Assembly: GCA_024405255.1 (NCBI GenBank)
Contig: JAKSOY010000147.1
Coordinates: forward strand, 1-11,172
Length of the DNA stretch: 11,172 nt
DNA from: Kiritimatiellia bacterium
GTDB taxonomy: Bacteria > Verrucomicrobiota > Kiritimatiellia > RFP12 > UBA1067
Reading direction: 5' to 3'
Shown: in pieces, positions 1 to 6,682 of the stretch
How positions within the stretch are numbered: position 1 is the first letter of the stretch
How the letters are laid out: each line of letters begins with the position of its first letter
Position numbers and translations under genes: made by a program
Notes under the pieces: model-generated
Databases searched by the model: none
What the model was told of the DNA's origin: nothing
Seen by the model: only the letters and a program-made list of their open reading frames with translations

Positions 1-10
1 TGATGGCCGT

Positions 11-40
11 ATTATAGCATTTCTCTACATCTCACTGCAA
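11..40 (-). promoter_or_regulatory. Probable leftward promoter for a gene outside the window
   Basis: Read on the minus strand, bases 19 to 11 give TGC-TATAAT, an extended -10 element with a perfect consensus hexamer. A partial -35 (TTGCAG, bases 40 to 35) lies 18 bp upstream. Transcription would start near base 4 and leave the window to the left, so the gene it serves cannot be seen. The hexamer and the bases after it (TATAATACGGCC) resemble the promoter at 5454-5462 (TATAATACGCCC). This is a pattern call only; a chance match in a short AT-richer gap is possible. Confidence 0.4.
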
Positions 41-88
41 CAATCAGCAATCGGGAGTTTGACGCAAATCCGCTAGTCACCGACGGCG

Positions 89-97
89 TGATATGCT
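89..97 (+). promoter_or_regulatory. Probable extended -10 promoter of the DUF4838 gene, possibly leaderless
   Basis: TG-A-TATGCT at 89-97 is an extended -10 element, followed by an AT-rich run to the ATG at 109. No good -35 sits at 16-18 bp: TTGACG at 59-64 is 27 bp away, too far to pair with it. If this element is used, transcription would begin about 4-6 nt before the start codon. That fits the absence of any Shine-Dalgarno sequence upstream of 109. An alternative is a promoter further left with an A/U-rich leader. Confidence 0.4.
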
Positions 98-108
98 AAA
101 ATATAGAC

Positions 109-2448
109 ATGAAAACCACGTCTCTCGCTTCAACCATCTTGCTCTTCGCGCTGGCGGCCTCTGCGACCGGCAATCTTGAACTCGTTCGTCGCGGCGGTGC
201 CGTCGACCGTACGATCGTCATCCCCGCACAGGCCACGGCGGTTGAACGCCATGCCGCCGAGGAACTTGCGTCCTTCCTCAAGCAGGTGACGGACGTGCAA
301 CTGCCCGTCGCCACCGATGCGGGCGCGCTGCCTCCGCGCGCGATTCTCGTGGGCAACACCCGCCACACCGCCGGGGTCCTGAAGGACGCGTCCTTCGACG
401 GCCGGAAACTCGGCGAGGACGGTTTCCGCCTGGCCGCCCGGGGTCCGCATCTCGTCATCTGCGGGTCCACGCTGCGCGGCGCGCTCTACGGCGTGTACAC
501 GCTGCTTGAGGACTACGCGGGCTGCAAGTGGTATGCCTCCTGGTGCAACGTGATCCCCAAGCGTCCGAACGTCACCGTGCCCGCCGATCTCGACATTGTC
601 CAGAAGCCGGCCTTCGACATGCGCCGCACCTCGTGGTACGACATCGTGCGGCATCCCGACCTCGCGATGCGTCTCAAGCTCACGCCGAACGGAAATGAGC
701 CGCACTACGGCGGCAACACCTTCCGCTTCGGCGGCGGACTCGGCAGCTGCCACACGTTCAACCGGCTGCTGCCGCCGGAACAGTACGCCAAGGAACATCC
801 CGAATACTATTCGATGATCAACGGCAAGCGCCGTACCGAGACCACGCAGCTCTGCCTCACCAATCCCGACGTGCTGCGCCTCGTCACCCAGCACGTGCTC
901 GAGCGCATCCGCAAGGATCCGGGCGCGAAGTTCTACGGCGTCTCCCAGAACGACTGGTACAACTACTGCACCTGCCCGAAGTGCGCGGCAGTCGACGCCG
1001 AAGAGGAGAGCCATGCCGGCACCAACGTGCGTTTCGTCAACGCGATCGCCGAGGCGGTGGAGAAGGAATTCCCGAATGTCATCATCGAGACCCTGGCCTA
1101 CCAGTACACGCGCAAGCCACCGAAGATCACGAAGCTGCGCCACAACGTAGTGCCGTGCCTCTGCTCGATCGAATGCGACTTCGCCAACTCGATCCCCAAC
1201 AGTCCCTACCAGCAGAATGTCAAGTTCTGCTCGGACATCGTCGGCTGGAGCAAGCAGACCTCGCAGCTCTACCTCTGGGACTACACCGTCAACTTCCACA
1301 ACTATCCGATGCCGTTCGCCAATGTGCTCACGCTGCAGGAGAACATCAAGTTCTTCCGCGACAACGGCGTGAAGGACCTCTTCGAACAGGGCGACAGCCA
1401 AGGGCGCCATGGCTACTTCGCCGAACTCAAGGGCTGGCTGCTGGCCAAGTGGATGTGGAATCCCGAGGCCGACCGCGAGGCGCTGCTGAAGGACTTCTTC
1501 GAAGGCTACTACGGCAAGGGGGCGCCGTTCGTGCGCGCCATCTTCGACGAGACGCATGCGCGTCAGCGGCAGTGGAGCGCCGTCGCGGAGCATCCGATGA
1601 AGATCTTCGACAACGCCTTCAACGGGGCGCTGCCCGACGAGTTCCTCCGCAAGACGGCGGACCTGTGGTCCCAGGCGATCGCCGCCGTCAAGGACGATCC
1701 CGTGCGCTCCTACAACGTGCGCATGAGTGCGTTCTCCACCGACTACACGCTCTTCGAGCGCCTGCGGCTGCGTAACAACAGCTGCATCCTCTGGATGGCG
1801 CCCGGACCGGTGGACTACGTCGACACGCGCGCCGAGGCCAAGCGTCTTCAGGACTCGCTCTACGCGCGCATGGCCGAGGCGAAGGACATCGCCCTGCGCG
1901 AGTGGACCGAGTGGAACAACCGCAAGCTCGCCGAATGGAAGGCGGAGGCGAAGCGTCTGGCCGAGCCGGCGCGGGAACTCAAGCCCACGCCCGCCTGCGG
2001 CATCGTGCATGTGCGCGACTTCAGGCTTTCCAACGAAGGGAAATACGTTTCGCGCGTGGACGATCCGCGTGCCGCCGAAGGCAAGGCGCTGAAATTCCAC
2101 AACACCCACTTCGAATGGTGTGCAAGCCTCGACTTCAAGCGCATCCACTTCCAGCCCGGACGCAAGTACAAGGTCAGCGTGCGCGTCCGCGTGGAGAAGC
2201 AGAGCGAAGGCATCGCGTTCTGGTGCGGCGTCTACAACTGGGAGCAGCGGAAGGGACGCCTCCAGATCAATCCCCGCACGGACCAGACGCCGAACGACTA
2301 CACGTGGTACGAAGTCGGCGTGCTCGAACCTCAATCCGGCGACGGGTTCTGGTTCGGTCCGGGCCGTTTCGACAAGGCAAACGGCGCCGCAAGCGCCATC
2401 AAGGGCGTCTACGTCGACCAGCTGAAGTTCGAAGCCCTCGACAAGTAA
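109..2448 (+). CDS. Secreted DUF4838 (GH163-like) glycoside hydrolase family protein
   Basis: 779 aa. A signal peptide (about residues 1-22, basic start then an Ala/Leu-rich core) predicts export. Residues about 30-150 resemble the alpha/beta domain found before the barrel in GH20 and alpha-glucuronidase families (ERHAAEELASFL, then GALYGVYTLLEDYAG). The central region matches DUF4838 (PF16126): GVSQNDW at 277-283, a CxCxxC cluster at C287/C289/C292, and FEQGDSQG from 425 with ELKGWLLAKWMWNP after it. DUF4838 is the catalytic region of GH163 endo-beta-N-acetylglucosaminidases known from gut Bacteroides, so N-glycan or other amino-sugar glycan cleavage is a family-based guess; substrate and catalytic residues were not assigned. 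Residues about 628-775 look like a beta-sandwich with CBM-like character (alternating strands ending YVDQLKFEAL). The ATG at 109 is chosen because it gives the signal peptide directly; no Shine-Dalgarno is visible. The gene lies 39 bp before the HzsA-like gene, probably in one operon. It contains no TTA, CTA or TCA codons. Confidence 0.8.
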   Translation: MKTTSLASTILLFALAASATGNLELVRRGGAVDRTIVIPAQATAVERHAAEELASFLKQVTDVQLPVATDAGALPPRAILVGNTRHTAGVLKDASFDGRKLGEDGFRLAARGPHLVICGSTLRGALYGVYTLLEDYAGCKWYASWCNVIPKRPNVTVPADLDIVQKPAFDMRRTSWYDIVRHPDLAMRLKLTPNGNEPHYGGNTFRFGGGLGSCHTFNRLLPPEQYAKEHPEYYSMINGKRRTETTQLCLTNPDVLRLVTQHVLERIRKDPGAKFYGVSQNDWYNYCTCPKCAAVDAEEESHAGTNVRFVNAIAEAVEKEFPNVIIETLAYQYTRKPPKITKLRHNVVPCLCSIECDFANSIPNSPYQQNVKFCSDIVGWSKQTSQLYLWDYTVNFHNYPMPFANVLTLQENIKFFRDNGVKDLFEQGDSQGRHGYFAELKGWLLAKWMWNPEADREALLKDFFEGYYGKGAPFVRAIFDETHARQRQWSAVAEHPMKIFDNAFNGALPDEFLRKTADLWSQAIAAVKDDPVRSYNVRMSAFSTDYTLFERLRLRNNSCILWMAPGPVDYVDTRAEAKRLQDSLYARMAEAKDIALREWTEWNNRKLAEWKAEAKRLAEPARELKPTPACGIVHVRDFRLSNEGKYVSRVDDPRAAEGKALKFHNTHFEWCASLDFKRIHFQPGRKYKVSVRVRVEKQSEGIAFWCGVYNWEQRKGRLQINPRTDQTPNDYTWYEVGVLEPQSGDGFWFGPGRFDKANGAASAIKGVYVDQLKFEALDK

Positions 2449-2487
2449 TCCATCGATGCACATTTCAAAGCGAGTCTCAAAACAACC

Positions 2488-5421
2488 ATGAAAAAAGCAA
2501 ACTCCTCCGTCCAACCGCTTCTCACGGCCGGCCTGCTGGCCGCCGTGGCGATAACCGCGCTTCCCGGCGTGGCCATGGAGCGTCTCATCGAAGGCGAAAC
2601 CTTCAAGAAAAGTTCCGTGTCCTCCATCAAGCGGTCGGCATCGGCCTACACCTACGGTCCGAACATCGATGTCTCGGACCACAAGGTGCTCGCCTTCTTC
2701 AGCCACGGCGGCGACGCCGAGTTCGGTCCCACCCCGGCGGCCAAGTGGATCAAGTTCCGCTTCTCCACCATGAATCCCAACGTCCCGCTCAAGATCTACG
2801 ACGGCGGCAAATTCCTGGCGGAAGTCTCCTTCCCCAACACCTCCGCATACGAATTCTACGAGGAGAAGCTTTTCAAGCTCGCCCTGCCCGCCTGCGCGAA
2901 CCTGCGCTTTGTCGCGTCCGGCGAACCGATCAACATCGACTACTTCCTGCTGTCCGACAACGACCAGCCGCCGGCCGTCAAGCTGCCGCCGCCGCCGCCG
3001 ACCGAGCTCAAGGAGAAACTGCTCAAGGGCGAGTACGGCCCGTGCGAGGAAATCGTCTTCGCCACCCGCACCCGCAAGCCCGAACACTGGTACGCCAACT
3101 TCGGCTACTACTGCTATGCGCGCGAGCGCACCATTTTCAACACGCAGGGACGTCTGATGGTCTACAACGTGCGCACCGGCAAGCTGCGCACACTTCTTGA
3201 AGACCTCGGCGGCGCCGTGCGCGATCCGGCCGTGCACTACGACGGCAAGACGATCGTGTTCTCCTACCGTCCCGCCAAGGAAGAGCGCTACCACCTCTAC
3301 ACCATCCAATCGGACGGCACGGGCTTCAAGCAGCTCACGTACGGCGAGTACGACGACATCGAACCCGCCTGGCTTCCCGACGGCGACATCGTCTTCGTCT
3401 CCTCGCGCTGCCGCCGCTGGGTCAACTGCTGGCTCACCCAGGTGGCGAGCATCTACCGCATGAAACCGGACGGTTCGGGCATTCGCATGCTTTCGGCCAA
3501 CATCGAGCACGACAACACCCCGTGGGTGCTGCCCGACGGACGCATCCTCTACATGCGCTGGGAATACGTGGACCGCCGCCAGGTCACCTTCCACCACCTC
3601 TGGACCATGAACCAGGACGGCACGCAGCACCAGATCTACCAGGGCAACACCTATCCCAACGGCGCCTACCTCGATGCCAAGCCGATCCCCGGTACCGACG
3701 ACGTGGTCTTCTCCGACAATCCCGGCCACGGCCAGACCGAACACGGCGGCGCGCTCGCCGTCGTCTCCATCAAGGGCGGACCCGACAACCGCGGCAACAT
3801 CCGCCACATCTGCAACGGCACCTACTACGACCCCTGGGCCTTCTCCAAGGACTGCTTCATGGCCTCCGACGGACGCGCCATCGTCCTCGCCAACACCCGC
3901 GGCGCCAAGTTGAAGCTCTTCTCGCTGGCCGACAACTTCGGTCGCGGTCCCGAGGTCTCCCGCCATCTCGACGGCGACTACCACGTCACATTCCGGGACG
4001 ACACCTTCCTCTACGAGCCGCGTCCGCTCATGCCCCATGCGCGTGAACGCCTGCATGCCGACCGCACGGACCTCACCTCCAAAACCGGCGAGTTCTACCT
4101 GGAGAACGTGCTGATCTCCCGCAGTCTTCCGGGCATCAAACCCGGCACCATCAAGAAGCTCGGCATCTTCGAATCCCTCCCCAAGCCGATCAACTACACG
4201 GGCGGCATGGATCCGCTTTCCTATAGCGGCACCTTCACGCTCACCCGCCTTCTCGGTTGGGTGCCGGTGGAAGACGACGGCAGTGCCTACTTCAAGGCGC
4301 CGGCGCTGAAGTCGCTCTTCTTCGTGGCCTTCGACGGCGAGGGCCGCGCGGTCAAGCGCATGCAGAGCTTCACCCAGGTCATGCCGGGCGAACGCCAGGG
4401 CTGCGTGGGCTGCCACGAAACGAAGACCGAAAACACCGTACGCCGCGTCAAGTCGGTTTCCAAGGCGCTGGCGCGCGGACCTTCCACGATCGATCCCAAG
4501 GGACGCCTCTTCGACGTGCCCGACTTCCCGCGCGACATCCAGCCGATCCTCGACCGCGCCTGCGTGAAGTGCCACAATCCCGATACGCGTACCGCCAATG
4601 TCGACCTCAGCGGCGACCACGGTGTGATGTTCTCGATGAGCTTCTACTGCCTCACCGCGTGGAACCAGATCTACGACGGACGCAACTCCGACAAGAGCGA
4701 CTGGCCGCCGTATGCCCGCGGCAGCGGCGGTTCGCCGCTGATGAACAAGATCTCGGGCCAGCACCACGGCGTCAAGCTCTCCGACCGCGACCGCACGATG
4801 ATCATGCAGTGGCTGGATACGTCCGCACCCTATCCAGGGACCTACGCCGCGCTGGGCTGCGGTTCGATCGGCGGCTACCACCAGAACGCCCAGGTCGTCA
4901 ACAACGACTCGAAGCGTCCTGCCACCCTCGCCGCCAAGGCCGCGATCACCCGTCGCTGCGACGTCTGCCACAAGGGTGGCCAGCGTCTGCCGCATACGCT
5001 CTCGGACGAAAACGGCATCAGCTTCTGGATCCCCAACATGAACGATCCGCGCCTGACGAAGACGCACCGCTATCTGCTCTTCAACATCAGCCGGCCCGAG
5101 AAGTCGCTCTTCCTGCGCGCGCCGTTGGCGAAGGAGGCCGGCGGACTGGGTCTCAAGATGACGAAGGACGGCAAGCCCGTGTTCGCCTCGAAGGACGATC
5201 CCGACTACAAGCTCATCCTCGCGATGATCGAAGACGGCAAGAAGGTACTCGACACCGTCAAGCGCTTCGACATGCCGGGATTCCGTCCGCCCCTTCCCTA
5301 CCTGCGCGAAATGATGCGCTATGGCGTGCTGCCGTGGAACTTCGACCTCGAGCACGACCCCGTCGATCCCTACGCCCTCGACCGCCGCTACTGGGACCTC
5401 GACTGGACCCAGCTCAAATAA
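2488..5421 (+). CDS. HzsA-related three-haem c-type cytochrome with CBM-like domain and beta-propeller
   Basis: 977 aa, exported (signal peptide about residues 1-29). Residues about 31-157 look like a CBM6/CBM35-type beta-sandwich, opening with LIEGETF and closing with INIDYFLLSD. A proline-rich linker (five Pro, 167-171) follows. Residues about 180-505 form a TolB/PD40-like beta-propeller typical of HzsA-related proteins: EPAWLPDG at 292, SSRCRRW at 305, NIEHDNTPW at 338, HHLWTMNQDGT at 369. A hallmark GWVPVEDDGSAYF (590-602) leads into three haem c motifs: C639-C642-H643, C692-C695-H696 and C824-C827-H828. The second sits in a DIQPILDRACVKCH setting like planctomycete cytochrome domains. 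Authentic hydrazine synthase alpha has two haem sites and works with beta and gamma subunits; none are encoded here, so hydrazine synthesis is not implied. An extracytoplasmic redox role, perhaps on glycan-derived substrates, is inferred from the CBM-like domain and the glycosidase 39 bp upstream. The ATG has only a weak upstream A-rich/AAAG sequence. Confidence 0.8.
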   Translation: MKKANSSVQPLLTAGLLAAVAITALPGVAMERLIEGETFKKSSVSSIKRSASAYTYGPNIDVSDHKVLAFFSHGGDAEFGPTPAAKWIKFRFSTMNPNVPLKIYDGGKFLAEVSFPNTSAYEFYEEKLFKLALPACANLRFVASGEPINIDYFLLSDNDQPPAVKLPPPPPTELKEKLLKGEYGPCEEIVFATRTRKPEHWYANFGYYCYARERTIFNTQGRLMVYNVRTGKLRTLLEDLGGAVRDPAVHYDGKTIVFSYRPAKEERYHLYTIQSDGTGFKQLTYGEYDDIEPAWLPDGDIVFVSSRCRRWVNCWLTQVASIYRMKPDGSGIRMLSANIEHDNTPWVLPDGRILYMRWEYVDRRQVTFHHLWTMNQDGTQHQIYQGNTYPNGAYLDAKPIPGTDDVVFSDNPGHGQTEHGGALAVVSIKGGPDNRGNIRHICNGTYYDPWAFSKDCFMASDGRAIVLANTRGAKLKLFSLADNFGRGPEVSRHLDGDYHVTFRDDTFLYEPRPLMPHARERLHADRTDLTSKTGEFYLENVLISRSLPGIKPGTIKKLGIFESLPKPINYTGGMDPLSYSGTFTLTRLLGWVPVEDDGSAYFKAPALKSLFFVAFDGEGRAVKRMQSFTQVMPGERQGCVGCHETKTENTVRRVKSVSKALARGPSTIDPKGRLFDVPDFPRDIQPILDRACVKCHNPDTRTANVDLSGDHGVMFSMSFYCLTAWNQIYDGRNSDKSDWPPYARGSGGSPLMNKISGQHHGVKLSDRDRTMIMQWLDTSAPYPGTYAALGCGSIGGYHQNAQVVNNDSKRPATLAAKAAITRRCDVCHKGGQRLPHTLSDENGISFWIPNMNDPRLTKTHRYLLFNISRPEKSLFLRAPLAKEAGGLGLKMTKDGKPVFASKDDPDYKLILAMIEDGKKVLDTVKRFDMPGFRPPLPYLREMMRYGVLPWNFDLEHDPVDPYALDRRYWDLDWTQLK

Positions 5422-5431
5422 CCGAAAACCG

Positions 5432-5462
5432 TTTACACGCGGGTGGAAGAATGTGGTATAAT
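5432..5462 (+). promoter_or_regulatory. Strong sigma70-type promoter of the BI-1/umuD-like/nhaC-like operon
   Basis: TTTACA at 5432-5437 (five of six consensus bases) is followed after 19 bp by TATAAT at 5457-5462. The -10 is preceded by TG at 5454-5455, giving an extended -10. The expected start is near 5469, leaving a leader of about 33 nt that contains the AAAGGAG ribosome-binding site. The spacer is 2 bp longer than ideal, which the extended -10 could offset. No clear LexA-type palindrome overlaps it, although the operon encodes a UmuD homologue. Confidence 0.7.
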
Positions 5463-5486
5463 ACGCCCTGTCTTCCTCCCCCACTC

Positions 5487-5493
5487 AAAGGAG
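5487..5493 (+). promoter_or_regulatory. Ribosome-binding site of the BI-1-like gene, deciding its start
   Basis: AAAGGAG lies 8 nt before the ATG at 5502. It sets the true start of the membrane protein gene: the reading frame is open for more than 1.2 kb further upstream, but that part only shadows the preceding cytochrome gene. Confidence 0.75.
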
Positions 5494-5501
5494 AAACCAA
5501 C

Positions 5502-6218
5502 ATGGTCGACTTCGAAAAAGAATTTGAACAGCCGCTCGGGCTCACGCAAAAGGAAAGCCGCCTCGCGACGACCTTCAAGGTCGCCTATGGGTGGATGGCG
5601 CTAGGGCTTGCCCTGTCGGGTGTTGTCGCCTGGTACACGGCCATGAGCGGCCTCTATCAGAAGGTCCTCGCCGGCCCGGGTTTCATCGGCTGCATCGTCG
5701 CCGAGCTCGCGCTCGTGTGGATTCTCTCCGCGTCCATCCAGAAGCTGCCTGTGTGGGCGGGCTATCTGATGTTCGCGGGCTATGCGGCGTTGAGCGGCCT
5801 CACCCTTTCCGTCGTCTTCATCGCGTACGAGCTGGCGCTCGTGCAGCGCGTCTTCTTCATCACGGCCGGCATGTTTGGCGGATTCGCCCTCTACGGCGCC
5901 GTGACGAAGTCGGACCTCTCCTCCATCGGCTCCATCTGCGGGATGGGCGTGTGGGGGCTGATCATTGCGATGATCGTCAACATGTTCGTGCACAGCTCGG
6001 GCCTTGACTGGATCATCTCGCTTCTGGGCGTGGTGATCTTCGCGGGCCTCACGATGTACGACACGCAGAAGATCCGCCAGCTCGCGGCCGTCGAACACAC
6101 GATGGATGCCGCCACGGTGCGCAAGATCGGCATCATGGGCGCGCTGAGCCTCTACCTCGACTTCATCAATCTCTTCCTCTATCTGCTCCGCTTCATGGGC
6201 GGACGCAGCCGCGACTGA
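5502..6218 (+). CDS. Bax inhibitor-1 / YbhL family membrane protein
   Basis: 238 aa, the usual size of bacterial BI-1 (UPF0005) proteins, with about seven hydrophobic segments from residue 28 to near the end. Family signatures are ALYGAVTKSDLSSIGS in the middle, GLTMYDTQKI around D187 and GALSLYLDFINLFLYLLRFMG around D220. The YDTQ and LDFIN aspartates correspond to the conserved pair proposed to control the pH-sensitive calcium leak in Bacillus YetJ. The likely location is the inner membrane, with a role in ion leak or stress tolerance; the YbhL-like C-terminus argues for that subgroup rather than YccA. It is first in a three-gene unit with its own promoter (5432-5462) and a good Shine-Dalgarno. 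Its stop codon overlaps the next start by one base. The physiological role in bacteria remains poorly defined, so only family membership is firm. Confidence 0.9.
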   Translation: MVDFEKEFEQPLGLTQKESRLATTFKVAYGWMALGLALSGVVAWYTAMSGLYQKVLAGPGFIGCIVAELALVWILSASIQKLPVWAGYLMFAGYAALSGLTLSVVFIAYELALVQRVFFITAGMFGGFALYGAVTKSDLSSIGSICGMGVWGLIIAMIVNMFVHSSGLDWIISLLGVVIFAGLTMYDTQKIRQLAAVEHTMDAATVRKIGIMGALSLYLDFINLFLYLLRFMGGRSRD

Positions 6219-6664
6219 TGTCCGACGAAGAGCCTCCAGATACACGCAAGCCTTCCGTCGCGGGCGCCGTGACGGCGGGTTTTCCCTCGCCTGCCGAGCA
6301 ATACCTCGAGCCTCCCCTTGACCTGAACGACCTTCTCGTCAAGCGTCCGGCCGCGACGTATTTCGTTCGTGTCGAGGGCGATTCCATGATCGGGCGCCAC
6401 ATCCAGCCCGGCGACATCCTTGTCGTCGACCGGTCGCTTTTGCCTGCGAACGGCGATGTCATCATCGCCAGCGTCAACGGCGACTTCACCGTCAAGACCT
6501 TTCAACGCGACGCCCGGGGCCTTCACCTGGTCGCCGCCAATCCGAACTACCCCACCATTTCCTTCCCGCCGCAAACGACCTTCGGCGACGAGGAGGAAGG
6601 CGGACGAGAACTTGCCTATTTCGGCAAAGTCGTCGGCTGCGTCCACCGATTTGTCGGTAACTAG
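6218..6664 (+). CDS. umuD: UmuD-type S24 self-cleaving protein (LexA-like peptidase), no UmuC partner nearby
   Basis: 148 aa. The serine-lysine dyad is intact: S56 in VEGDSMIG and K93 in GDFTVKTF, 37 residues apart as in E. coli UmuD (S60/K97). The predicted self-cleavage site A20-G21 in TAGFPSPAEQYLE lies 35 residues before S56, exactly the E. coli spacing (C24-G25); Ala replaces the E. coli Cys, as in LexA. PLDLNDLLVKRPAATYFVRV also aligns with the UmuD core. There is no N-terminal DNA-binding domain, so this is not LexA. In the known pathway, RecA-stimulated cleavage yields UmuD', which joins UmuC to make the translesion polymerase Pol V. Here the next gene is an antiporter and no UmuC-like gene is in the window. 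Translation is probably coupled to the BI-1 gene (TGATG, stop 6216-6218, start 6218). The only upstream purine run is a weak GGGCGGA inside the previous gene. The family call is firm; the gene symbol is by homology only. Confidence 0.88.
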   Translation: MSDEEPPDTRKPSVAGAVTAGFPSPAEQYLEPPLDLNDLLVKRPAATYFVRVEGDSMIGRHIQPGDILVVDRSLLPANGDVIIASVNGDFTVKTFQRDARGLHLVAANPNYPTISFPPQTTFGDEEEGGRELAYFGKVVGCVHRFVGN

Positions 6665-6665
6665 C

Positions 6666-6673
6666 AAAAGGAA
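6666..6673 (+). promoter_or_regulatory. Ribosome-binding site of the NhaC-like gene
   Basis: AAAAGGAA begins one base after the umuD-like stop codon and lies 9 nt before the ATG at 6683. It supports that start and shows the antiporter has its own initiation site although it is probably cotranscribed. The same bases run into a perfect palindrome GAACGTTC (6671-6678), whose meaning is unclear. Confidence 0.65.
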
Positions 6674-6682
6674 CGTTCAAAA

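Noticed and set aside
2488..5421. Hydrazine synthase (anammox) interpretation
   Set aside because: Three haem motifs, an added CBM-like domain and no beta/gamma subunits or other anammox genes. Only family resemblance is supported.
130..5484. A 1784-codon open frame on the minus strand
   Set aside because: It is antisense in codon register to two clearly recognisable genes, has low-complexity Val/Arg/Glu/Gly composition and no family motif. It is a by-product of GC-rich codon use.
4257..5501. A long N-terminal extension of the BI-1-like frame
   Set aside because: It overlaps the cytochrome gene in another frame and has Arg-rich shadow composition. The ATG at 5502 has AAAGGAG 8 nt upstream and gives the normal family length.
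6671..6678. Palindrome GAACGTTC just after the umuD-like gene, considered as a LexA box
   Set aside because: Known Gram-positive-type boxes have a 4-base spacer between GAAC and GTTC, and this lies between cotranscribed genes and overlaps a Shine-Dalgarno. An 8-bp palindrome alone is weak evidence.
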